DNA of 17,272 nt from Deltaproteobacteria bacterium (GTDB taxonomy: Bacteria; Chloroflexota; Dehalococcoidia; Dehalococcoidales; BS750m-G39): assembly GCA_030606505.1 (NCBI GenBank), contig JAUWGI010000007.1, forward strand, positions 1 through 17,272. Direction: 5' to 3'. Below, in pieces: positions 6,905-13,627 of the stretch. The position numbers and the translations under genes are program-made. Each line of letters begins with the position of its first letter. The first letter of the stretch is position 1. The notes beneath the pieces are model-generated. The model did no database searches, was not told the DNA's origin, and saw only the letters and a program-made list of their open reading frames with translations.

Positions 6905-9364
6905 CTAAGCTTTCCCTAATGCCTTAAGTACTCTGTCCGGGGTGATCGGGAAGTCATCGACCCATTTGCCGATAGCGTTGTGGACAGCGGGGCCAATAAG
7001 CGTAGGAGTGACGGTGGCTACGTCCTCACCGATACCAACAAGCCCATAGGGGCCATAGCCCATTCCTGTTTCCACAAGGATAGTGTCTATGGAGCCGATG
7101 TCAAGCATGGTCGGTATTTTATAATTTAGAAGATTGCCGTTAAGCATGACACCGGTCAGTGGGTCATGGACAACTTCCTCACTTCGACCCCTGCCTATCC
7201 CCATATAAGCTCCACCGTACTGCTGCCCTTCGCAACCCTCCCAATTTATTACCCGGCCAACATCATTGACAGTAACTACCTTCTTCACCTCGACCTCCCC
7301 GGTTTCTTCATCTACCTCGACTTCCATGAAATGTGCCTGCCGGCAGAAACGGAGACGTACGTCTGCGTAAGTCCCCATCTGAACTTGCCAGGAGTGGGCA
7401 AAGAGAGGTTGAGTGTAGGTATACTGGAGATACGGCTGGCCGGTTCTAAATGGTTCGCCTTTAGGTGAGCAGATAGGACCCTGAGCACCGGCAAATTTAG
7501 CCAGTTCTGCCAGCGTCTTTCTATTTGACGGATTTGCTTTCTCGTAGATTACACTATCTTTGATGTCCAGATCCTCAGGCTTCTTGCCCGGGAAGGCAGG
7601 TGGCGCGCTACCCAGTTGCGTCACACCCCTGCGAATTGTGGCGGCTTCAAGAACCTGTCGCTTCAGAAGTCTGGCAGCATTCCTGACGGCAAACCCGTTA
7701 ACCGACATATTGGTGGATGTATCAGGTGTCATGGCAAAGAAAGTGGCATCGACTTGCGCCTTGTAATGGACATCCTCTATTCGCATCCCCAGTTCATCGG
7801 CGGCAACCTGGCAGTAAGCTGTCTCAGCATTAACCCCAACGTCGGAGCGACACCCCAGGATAGTGGCTGTTCCATCGTTGCGTTCAATGCGTATCGCTAT
7901 TTCACTCGTTCCTCCCGAATCATCCCACTCATGTGTCCAGGTAAAGCCCAACCCGTGCAGCTTACCGTTGGGGAGTCTCTTTGTTCCCGGTAGATGCCAC
8001 TTCTCATCCCAACCGATGGCTGCTTTCCCCTTCTCTACGCACTCCTTCAGGCTATCTTTGACCGGGAATCCTAGCTTTGTCTTCTGCTCATTTAGCCATG
8101 TTATATCGTGGCCCTCGGCGCCATCGTTTTTAAGCGCAACCTCTACCGGGTCAAGCCCCAGCGCATCCGCCAGATGACTGAATACCTCATTGAGACAATA
8201 GCAATTTGAGTTCTGTTCACAGCGTGTTGCCGTTGTTGGCCCCTTGTTTACCAGCACTGCTTCTGTCTTGCCATATATGTTGGGAATCCTGGTGTTTTCG
8301 GCAAAATGCTTGACAAAACCGAATACCGGCATTCCCTGGTTGACAACTACAGCTCTCCCTTTTACGGCGGTAATCGTCCCATCCAGTTTAGCGCCTGCCT
8401 TAAAGTAGTATATGCCTATGTCCATCTCACCACCGTAGAAGTCTTCCCGCCGGTTAAACATCCACTTGACCGGCCTGCCCGTCCTCTTGGCGATGACGGC
8501 AGCGCAGTAATGCCCTCCCATGTTCCAGGGCATCTGGCTCCACCCGCCGAAACTGGCGCCTTGGTAAAGACAATGAATCTGAATCTTGTTCATGGGTATG
8601 CCGCCGAACCAGGAAGCAATGGCACGTTTACATATATGTGGGCGTTGCTGTTTAACCCAGACCTCGGGGTACTCCCCGTTCCATCGGAACACACCGCAGG
8701 GGCATTCCGGCCCAATCCAGGTATTAAGGCCCTGGCTGAACTTGAATTCAACTATCTTATCAGCCTCGGCAAAGCCTTTCTCCACATCACCGTGCTCTTC
8801 CACATCTATACCTTGATCCTGGTTGGTAATATTACCGTCAGGAAACGCCTCAGGATTGACTAAAGGAGCACCCGGCTGCATCGCTTCCTCTGGGTCCAGG
8901 ACAAAGGGGCGCTCTTCCCACTCTGCTTCTATTAGCGCCAGCGCGTGCTCGGCTATTTCCTCGCTATCAGCAGCGACAATAGCACCCACCTCTTCTCCCT
9001 GGAAGTGAGCTACCTTGGGTAGAACTGGTACGTCTGATGTTTCATGTCCACCCAGGTCCGCCCCGGGTGGCAGCTCCGGGTCGTCATACCTCAGTACCGC
9101 TCTTACGCCGGGCAGCGCCTCGGCCTTGCTGGTGTCCAGGCTCTTTATTTCGGCATGGGGGTAAGGGGATGTAAGGAATCTTGCGTACAGCATCCCGGGC
9201 AGTTGGACGTCCATCGTATACTTTGCATATCCAGTTGCCTTCTCATAGCCGTCTATCCGGCGTACGCCGCGTTTACCTACGCTCCGGTACTCCTCTAAGG
9301 GATATTTATCGCTCTTTAAATTATCAAACAGCTCTTGTATTTTTGACATTTCATCGCTGCTCAT
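6905..9364 (-). CDS. Molybdenum hydroxylase, molybdopterin-binding subunit (xanthine dehydrogenase family, divergent)
   Basis: The large subunit binds the molybdenum-molybdopterin cofactor and oxidises the substrate. The 819 residues include the a/b-hammerhead domain (about 33-155, starting GVRRIDGYEKATGYAKYTMD) and the two Mo-binding lobes. A first-lobe pterin loop is recognisable as QGASFGG (268-274), in place of GGGFGGK. The catalytic glutamate is Glu780 in GLVGIGED, where the family has GxGE. The usual RGFG motif before the second lobe is replaced by ATRCEQNSNCYC (379-390). Other cysteines sit in GPECPCG (218-224). It is a diverged member, and substrate prediction is not justified. It starts inside the [2Fe-2S] gene's stop (ATGA overlap, 9361-9364), so translation is probably coupled. 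It acts with the [2Fe-2S] subunit upstream and the composite flavoprotein downstream. Confidence 0.93.
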   Translation of the reverse strand: MSSDEMSKIQELFDNLKSDKYPLEEYRSVGKRGVRRIDGYEKATGYAKYTMDVQLPGMLYARFLTSPYPHAEIKSLDTSKAEALPGVRAVLRYDDPELPPGADLGGHETSDVPVLPKVAHFQGEEVGAIVAADSEEIAEHALALIEAEWEERPFVLDPEEAMQPGAPLVNPEAFPDGNITNQDQGIDVEEHGDVEKGFAEADKIVEFKFSQGLNTWIGPECPCGVFRWNGEYPEVWVKQQRPHICKRAIASWFGGIPMNKIQIHCLYQGASFGGWSQMPWNMGGHYCAAVIAKRTGRPVKWMFNRREDFYGGEMDIGIYYFKAGAKLDGTITAVKGRAVVVNQGMPVFGFVKHFAENTRIPNIYGKTEAVLVNKGPTTATRCEQNSNCYCLNEVFSHLADALGLDPVEVALKNDGAEGHDITWLNEQKTKLGFPVKDSLKECVEKGKAAIGWDEKWHLPGTKRLPNGKLHGLGFTWTHEWDDSGGTSEIAIRIERNDGTATILGCRSDVGVNAETAYCQVAADELGMRIEDVHYKAQVDATFFAMTPDTSTNMSVNGFAVRNAARLLKRQVLEAATIRRGVTQLGSAPPAFPGKKPEDLDIKDSVIYEKANPSNRKTLAELAKFAGAQGPICSPKGEPFRTGQPYLQYTYTQPLFAHSWQVQMGTYADVRLRFCRQAHFMEVEVDEETGEVEVKKVVTVNDVGRVINWEGCEGQQYGGAYMGIGRGRSEEVVHDPLTGVMLNGNLLNYKIPTMLDIGSIDTILVETGMGYGPYGLVGIGEDVATVTPTLIGPAVHNAIGKWVDDFPITPDRVLKALGKA

Positions 9365-9864
9365 ATTGGCTGCCCCCGGTGCAAATTATTAGCTGCCTCT
9401 AGTACGGCTTTGATGTGTTGGGGATATGTGCCACACCGACACAGGTTACCGACAAGAGCCTCTTTAATTTCCTCTTCTGCCGGGCTGGGATTTTTGTCCA
9501 GCAGGGCTTTGGCGGTAACTATAAAACCAGGCGTGCAGTAACCGCACTGCATGCAGCTATGCTTGACATAGGCTTCAACAAGTGGGTGCTTGGCTCTAGC
9601 GATTCCTTCTACAGTCTCTATTGTCTGGCCATCACACTCTATGGCCAGAGTCATGCATGAGAGGACCGGTCTCCCGTCTATAATCACAGCACAAGCACCA
9701 CAGGCCCCCTCATTGCAAAGTTCTTTGCTTCCGGTCAACCCAAGTTCATCGTGGAGCACATATTGAAGGGTCCAGTTCGACTGGACCCTCACTTTATATA
9801 AATCCCCGTTCACAGAAAAATTTATTTCATCTTCAGATACCGGGACTTTCTTGTCTGGTTTCAA
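9361..9864 (-). CDS. Molybdenum hydroxylase, [2Fe-2S] small subunit
   Basis: It carries electrons from the Mo site to the flavin through two [2Fe-2S] clusters. Residues 12-90 are the plant-type ferredoxin domain, with ligands Cys50, Cys55, Cys58 and Cys70 (CNEGACGAC and VLSC). Residues 95-160 are the helical [2Fe-2S]-binding domain with CGYC (107-110) and CRC (142-144). At 167 residues it is normal length. It is the first gene of the operon. The only start codon in the open stretch before the conserved fold is TTG at 9864. AAGGAGA (9878-9884) lies upstream with a long 14-base gap from GGAG; a CTG at 9873 would have a normal gap. The start is therefore uncertain by a few codons. Confidence 0.93.
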   Translation of the reverse strand: MKPDKKVPVSEDEINFSVNGDLYKVRVQSNWTLQYVLHDELGLTGSKELCNEGACGACAVIIDGRPVLSCMTLAIECDGQTIETVEGIARAKHPLVEAYVKHSCMQCGYCTPGFIVTAKALLDKNPSPAEEEIKEALVGNLCRCGTYPQHIKAVLEAANNLHRGQPI

Positions 9865-9892
9865 CGTACTCAGATGTTCTCCTTTCTGGCTT

Positions 9893-9911
9893 ATAGCCGG
9901 TTACAGGCTAT
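9893..9911 (-). promoter_or_regulatory. Hairpin in the leader of the molybdenum hydroxylase operon
   Basis: ATAGCC and GGCTAT form a 6-bp inverted repeat around a 7-base loop. It lies between the predicted transcription start (near 9946) and the ribosome-binding site (9878-9884). It could be a small leader hairpin or a protein-binding palindrome. Nothing ties it to a known element, and the leader of about 80 bases looks too short for a molybdenum-cofactor riboswitch. Confidence 0.3.
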
Positions 9912-9952
9912 GATTGCAGATTTGCCGTATCTCTATTGTGTCCTCGTTTGGA

Positions 9953-9981
9953 ATTATACGATTATTGAAGTCATGTTTCAA
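9953..9981 (-). promoter_or_regulatory. Promoter of the molybdenum hydroxylase/alcohol dehydrogenase operon
   Basis: On the - strand TTGAAA (9976-9981) and a perfect TATAAT (9953-9958) are separated by exactly 17 bases, a housekeeping-sigma promoter one base from consensus at the -35. It lies in the 149-base gap behind cbiO and faces the [2Fe-2S] gene, giving a leader of about 80 bases. The hydroxylase operon can therefore be transcribed independently of the transporter operon upstream. Confidence 0.75.
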
Positions 9982-10013
9982 CAGATGACTTTTAAGTATT
10001 GCTTGTAGAACGC

Positions 10014-10793
10014 CTAATGGTGGGGTATCTGGTGGGGGATGAGCGAGTGGGGTTTCTCCTGGCCGTGGGCTTCCATCAGTTGCTCGTCACCCATGATTTC
10101 CCGCGGCTCGCCGTCGGCAACGATTCTACCCTCGTCTATTAGTATGACGCGCTCGCATACCTCCAAGACGAGCTCAAGGTCGTGAGAGGCGACCAGGATG
10201 GTCTCGGCTGATGACTGCAAGAGGTGAATAAGTCGCCGCCGGGAGCGGATGTCCAGATTGGCGCTGGGCTCATCATACATAACCAGCTCCGGGCGCATAG
10301 CCAGCACGCTGGCAATTGATACTATGCGCTTCTCTCCTTCCGAGAGGTGATGCACCGGTCTGTCGGCGAGTCGGCTCACCCCCACGGTTGATAGTGCCTC
10401 TTCTACTCTCGCCTCCACCTCTTCCCTGGGGAGTCCCATGTTCTGGAGACCGAAGGCGACGTCGTCTCTTACCGATGGGCAGAAAAGCTGGTCATCCGGG
10501 TTCTGAAAGACCAGGGCCACCTGGGGGTTGAACTTACCGAAGGCAACGGGTCTGCCCAGCAGGGAGATTTCTCCAGCGCTGGGTTTCAACATGCCGCAGA
10601 TAACCAGGAAAAGGGTGGTCTTGCCGGCACCGTTGGGGCCGATTAACCCCACCCTCTGCCCCGGCATCACCTCGAGGGCTATATCCTTCAAAACGCTGGG
10701 GTTGTCCGGATAGGAGAACCAGACCCCATTGGCGGTGAGCACGGGTCGGGTGGTTTCCGGTTGTAACGTCCTCGCTTCTAATATCTCGTCCAT
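10014..10793 (-). CDS. cbiO: ECF metal transporter ATPase (CbiO/NikO)
   Basis: This is the ATP-hydrolysing subunit that powers the CbiMQ-type metal importer at the inner face of the membrane. In the 259-residue form, Walker A is GPNGAGKTT (52-60), the Q-loop is in LVFQNPDDQLF (Gln97), the ABC signature is the variant LSEGEKR (150-156), Walker B is ELVMYDEP with Glu175, and the switch histidine is His204. The frame stays open to 10874, but that start would overlap cbiQ by 74 bases and add residues that do not look like the family. The ATG at 10793, 7 bases after the cbiQ stop, precedes the conserved fold by about 20 residues and is preferred. The C-terminus ends with five histidines in the last 17 residues (HGQEKPHSLIPHQIPHH), which may touch metal or be a chance tail. 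Confidence 0.93.
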   Translation of the reverse strand: MDEILEARTLQPETTRPVLTANGVWFSYPDNPSVLKDIALEVMPGQRVGLIGPNGAGKTTLFLVICGMLKPSAGEISLLGRPVAFGKFNPQVALVFQNPDDQLFCPSVRDDVAFGLQNMGLPREEVEARVEEALSTVGVSRLADRPVHHLSEGEKRIVSIASVLAMRPELVMYDEPSANLDIRSRRRLIHLLQSSAETILVASHDLELVLEVCERVILIDEGRIVADGEPREIMGDEQLMEAHGQEKPHSLIPHQIPHH

Positions 10794-10800
10794 CTTCCGA

Positions 10801-11592
10801 TCACTGTAGTATAGCGGCAATATTGTGCCCGAGCAAGACGTCACCGGCGACCAGGGCGGCGGCGGTGAGGACAATAGCCCCCAGAATGAGTGCGTCTCTG
10901 GGGCGGGCCTGGTATTCTCCCTGCGGTCGGGAGGACTGGCCGTAGCCCCGCAGAATCATTGCCCGGTAGACCCACTCTGAGCGCTCATAACTGCGCACCA
11001 GCAGGCTGCCGCTTAGCCAGGCGAAGGTTCTTAGCCCGGCGGGGCTTAAACTGCGCTGGCGAAAGCCACGGAGTCTCATCGAGGTTAACATTAGGCTCAG
11101 GTCCTGCCCCAGCTCATTAAGGTAGCGGAAGGTAAGCAGGGCCATATCGGCCATGATGAGGGGCAGCCCCAGCGCCCTCATGGCTTTGATGCTGTTGAGC
11201 AGGTGTGTCGTGCCGACGAGCAGGGTGATGCCGACGGTGACGATGCAGGCAAACCTGACGGCAATCAGAAGCGCCGCCAGCAGCCCCTCCTGGCGCAGCG
11301 CCAGGGGGCCGAGACTGGCTATTACCTGTTCCCCGGAAAGGAAGGGCAGGGTGAGCACTATCACTAGGATGATGAAAGAGGGAAAACGCAGCCACCTTAG
11401 TATGAAGCGGGCGGGCAGCCCGGAGATAATGTAGATGGCGGCGGTGACCAGCACCATCGCCAGCAGCAGGCGAAGGTCCCGGATAAAGGAGAAAGCAAAA
11501 ATCAGAATGATAAGGCCGACCAGCTTGTACCTAGGGTCCCAGCGGTGGAAAGGCGAGTTCAGGCTGGCGTATTCGTCTATTGCTAACTTCAT
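10801..11592 (-). CDS. cbiQ: ECF metal transporter transmembrane coupling protein (CbiQ/NikQ)
   Basis: This is the T component that links the substrate-binding CbiM to the ATPase. The 263 residues contain hydrophobic helices at about 23-55, 68-86, 103-128, 145-160 and 234-254. The two cytoplasmic coupling motifs sit in SMRLRGF (171-177) and YRAMILRGYG (209-218), where the family has Ala-Arg-Gly-type signatures. The N-terminal SPFHRWDPRYKL also matches CbiQ/EcfT proteins. Its start overlaps the cbiM stop by 4 bases (ATGA), so it is translationally coupled. Nickel or cobalt specificity is set by CbiM, not by this subunit. Confidence 0.92.
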   Translation of the reverse strand: MKLAIDEYASLNSPFHRWDPRYKLVGLIILIFAFSFIRDLRLLLAMVLVTAAIYIISGLPARFILRWLRFPSFIILVIVLTLPFLSGEQVIASLGPLALRQEGLLAALLIAVRFACIVTVGITLLVGTTHLLNSIKAMRALGLPLIMADMALLTFRYLNELGQDLSLMLTSMRLRGFRQRSLSPAGLRTFAWLSGSLLVRSYERSEWVYRAMILRGYGQSSRPQGEYQARPRDALILGAIVLTAAALVAGDVLLGHNIAAILQ

Positions 11593-12230
11593 AGGCTGTC
11601 CAGCATGGTGGGCCGCACCCGCCGCAGAAAGACGACTAGAAAGGCGGTTATGACGCCCTCGATAAGCATAAGCGGCAGGTGGGCGATAGCCAGGGCGAAT
11701 ATGGCGGCTTGCTCTACCACTGCGTTCAAATCAGCCGGCAGGCTGGTGAGCAAAATGGCCACGAACATGGCTACTGAAAGTCCTATAGCCACGAAACCGG
11801 ATAAAAAGCCGAAAACGCCGTTCTTGCGAGGGCTTTCTTGGTTGCCTATTTTGCGCAGACGGAAGATATAGGTGGCTATGATGGCTGGCAGCCCCATTAT
11901 GATGGCGTTCACCCCCAGGGTGGTAAGCCCGCCGTGGCCGAACATTACCGCCTGAAAGAACAACCCGATGAGAATAGCCGGAAAGGCATAATAGCCAAGG
12001 AGAGCGCCCATAAGGCCGTTCAGCACCAGGTGAACGCTGGTGGGGGGAATCGGTATATGAATCAGCGAGACGACGAAAAAGGCCGCTGTCATTAAAGAGG
12101 CTTTGGGAATATCCTGGCGCGGGTCTTCTTTCTGCTTTATCTTCCGCAGGGAATACCAGGTGACGGCGGCGGTGGCGGCGTATCCGGCTGCGGTTACCTG
12201 TATGGGGAGAATGCCGTCGGGGATATGCAT
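11589..12230 (-). CDS. cbiM: Nickel/cobalt ECF transporter substrate-binding membrane protein (CbiM/NikM)
   Basis: CbiM/NikM binds Ni(II) or Co(II) at the outer membrane face. The mature N-terminus MHIPDG is diagnostic: in solved NikM structures the metal is held by the Met1 amino group, His2 and His67. Here His2 is present and a histidine falls exactly at residue 67 (PTSVHLVLNG). His58 and His99 (FGHGGLTTLGVN) are further conserved-looking residues. At 213 residues with about six to seven hydrophobic segments it is normal length. Because the N-terminus binds metal, the start must be at 12230; it shares one base with the preceding stop (TGATG). No CbiN gene follows; the NikL-like gene upstream takes its place. 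Sequence alone does not separate nickel from cobalt. Confidence 0.93.
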   Translation of the reverse strand: MHIPDGILPIQVTAAGYAATAAVTWYSLRKIKQKEDPRQDIPKASLMTAAFFVVSLIHIPIPPTSVHLVLNGLMGALLGYYAFPAILIGLFFQAVMFGHGGLTTLGVNAIIMGLPAIIATYIFRLRKIGNQESPRKNGVFGFLSGFVAIGLSVAMFVAILLTSLPADLNAVVEQAAIFALAIAHLPLMLIEGVITAFLVVFLRRVRPTMLDSL

Positions 12231-12685
12231 CAGGCCGGCCGCCTCCGCCGGAAATAGAGAGCTGTACCTATACTTCCCCAGATAACGCAGGCGGCCATCA
12301 GTGCAATCTGGAGGTAGCTATAACCGCCGACGCCGCCGGTGGAGGCGGTGTCTTCGCCGACGGGGATATGCACCATGCCACCGTGCCCGGCCAGGCGTAC
12401 CTGGACATCCCAGATACCGGGCCTGGAGGCATCGGGGGTGAAGCTAAAGCGGCCCTCGTCATCACAGACGCCGGTAAGCCAGGGGGTAGAGGAGTCGTCG
12501 GGGGCGTAAACCGCCACCTGGGCACCGGCCATAGGGGTACCGGTATCATACCTGGCTGCAATCGTAATCTCTATATCGCTGGTGTATTCGATGCTGACCC
12601 CGTGAGCCAGCGCTTCCGTCGGCAGGAGCAGGCCCAACACCAGCACCCCGATAACAGCAGCTATAACTCTCCACTTCTTAGGCAT
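12230..12685 (-). CDS. NikL/CbiL-like membrane-anchored accessory protein of the metal transporter
   Basis: A 151-residue protein with a signal peptide (about 1-27, ending ALA just before His28-Gly-Val). An Ig-like or carboxypeptidase-regulatory-like extracytoplasmic domain follows (about 35-108), with Asp/Gly-rich turns and GIWDVQVRLAGHGG near 90-103. A C-terminal transmembrane helix (about 124-144) ends in RRRRPA, which should stay in the cytosol. This layout matches NikL-type accessory components that replace CbiN/NikN in some nickel ECF systems. Cleavage after ALA would expose an N-terminal histidine that could bind metal. A GAGGAG ribosome site precedes the ATG, and the gene touches cbiM. 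The family call rests on layout and context, so nickel specificity is only suggested. Confidence 0.75.
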   Translation of the reverse strand: MPKKWRVIAAVIGVLVLGLLLPTEALAHGVSIEYTSDIEITIAARYDTGTPMAGAQVAVYAPDDSSTPWLTGVCDDEGRFSFTPDASRPGIWDVQVRLAGHGGMVHIPVGEDTASTGGVGGYSYLQIALMAACVIWGSIGTALYFRRRRPA

Positions 12686-12741
12686 TTCGCGCTCCTCTGG
12701 CCATGGGGCACTATCGGGTTATACCGTCACTCTGGCGAGAA

Positions 12742-13491
12742 TCAGTGGCAGCCGCAGTGGCAGTGGCCCTCTCCAACGTGCCCCAGGTGCATCTCGGCCA
12801 TATTTATCACGTCTTTACCCTGAGCGCCACTGGCGAAAGGCTCAAAGCCGATGGCGGCCAGGTTGAGCTCGTCATCTGCCGGCGTGTCGGCGTCGCCGAA
12901 GATGTGGTCGAAGTGGAAGGTCATCTCCAGGTCGGCTGTGCCGCCGTCGGACAGAATGCCCTTGCGCTCATCACCGACGTACTCGCCGCACTGGTATTCG
13001 CATTCTTCTTCAACATTAATAACGAAGTCTATACTCTGCCCATCCTTCTGGGCGGTGCCAATCATTACCAGGGAATGGCCGGTGGCTGGGCCTGAATCCG
13101 CCCTGGCCATCTTCCAGGAGATGGCGTTGTAGTGACCAACCGGCGCCTCTAAAACCTTACCCACCAGTATCGGCGGAGCGCTGGTGCCACCCTCCGCCAG
13201 GTAAATGGTGTATGCTCCAGCGAGGCGGAGGGTGAAGTCGCCACTGATGTCATCTCCCGTCTGGGGGTCATAGGGGGGGTCGGTCTGGTAGGCGGCGATA
13301 CCGTCCAGGGTTATATAGACATGGTCAAACTGGATGCTCCAGCCGTCCTTGGAGACAAATCCCTGGCGCACAAAGTCCTCTCCGTTGGCGTAAAACTCGA
13401 GCGTCCCCGTCGCCCCACCTCCGGGACAGCCGGCCAAGACCATGACCAGAATCAGCAGGGGAATGGCAGTAAAAATGGCTTTCTTTTTCAT
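12742..13491 (-). CDS. Lipoprotein with a His/Cys-rich C-terminal metal-binding tail
   Basis: I do not recognise a named family. The 249-residue protein has a lipoprotein signal peptide with lipobox LAGC (lipidated Cys22), so it should sit on the outer face of the membrane. The body (about 30-230) looks beta-rich, with FDHVYITLDGI (55-64) faintly like DUF4382-type domains. It carries CEYQC (164-168) and HFDHIFGD (193-200), the latter a possible second site. The last 15 residues contain His235, His238, His243, Cys244, His245, Cys246, Cys248 and His249, a dense soft-metal ligand cluster. An AAGGAGGT ribosome site precedes the ATG. It lies 56 bases before the NikL-like gene in the same direction, downstream of a Fur-family regulator. 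It is probably a metal-capturing or metal-sensing partner of the ECF importer. Confidence 0.8.
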   Translation of the reverse strand: MKKKAIFTAIPLLILVMVLAGCPGGGATGTLEFYANGEDFVRQGFVSKDGWSIQFDHVYITLDGIAAYQTDPPYDPQTGDDISGDFTLRLAGAYTIYLAEGGTSAPPILVGKVLEAPVGHYNAISWKMARADSGPATGHSLVMIGTAQKDGQSIDFVINVEEECEYQCGEYVGDERKGILSDGGTADLEMTFHFDHIFGDADTPADDELNLAAIGFEPFASGAQGKDVINMAEMHLGHVGEGHCHCGCH

Positions 13492-13519
13492 AAGACCTCC
13501 TTGTTTTAATAAGACGCTT

Positions 13520-13553
13520 CCGAGACGGACATTGCAGGCATCGCCTGGCTCGG
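13520..13553 (-). promoter_or_regulatory. Structured leader upstream of the metal-binding lipoprotein
   Basis: The predicted leader of the lipoprotein mRNA can fold into two stacked stems. The outer pair is CCGAG/CTCGG (13549-13553 with 13520-13524) and the inner pair is CAGGC/GCCTG (13543-13547 with 13535-13539) around a 3-base loop, leaving a 10-base one-sided bulge (13525-13534). The strong ribosome site lies about 20 bases downstream and is not paired in this fold. It matches no riboswitch that I can name. Confidence 0.35.
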
Positions 13554-13567
13554 TATCTAATCATTCT

Positions 13568-13603
13568 TTGCAAAAGAGCGCAATTGCAACTAGTCGCATT
13601 ATA
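13568..13603 (-). promoter_or_regulatory. Promoter -10 and candidate operator for the lipoprotein/ECF operon
   Basis: A perfect TATAAT lies at 13598-13603 on the - strand, with an AT-rich stretch but no good -35 (GAACCA) at the matching distance. Just downstream, covering the expected transcription start, are two copies of the self-complementary hexamer TTGCAA (13584-13589 and 13568-13573), 16 bases apart. TTGCAA half-sites resemble those described for nickel-responsive Nur of the Fur family, although the spacing there is shorter. A repressor bound here would block initiation. Control by the adjacent Fur-family protein is an inference. Confidence 0.4.
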
Positions 13604-13627
13604 CTGGCAAAAAAATATATTGGTTCC

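Noticed and set aside
9865..9945. Molybdenum-cofactor riboswitch in the leader of the Mo operon
   Set aside because: Only one 6-bp hairpin is present, and the leader of about 80 bases appears too short for that element.
10794..10874. 27-residue N-terminal extension of the CbiO frame
   Set aside because: It would overlap cbiQ by 74 bases and is proline/serine-rich, unlike the family. The ATG at 10793 fits the operon spacing.
12368..13132. Overlapping + strand open frames of about 90-150 codons
   Set aside because: They are antisense to the NikL-like and lipoprotein genes, which have signal peptides, ribosome sites and operon spacing.
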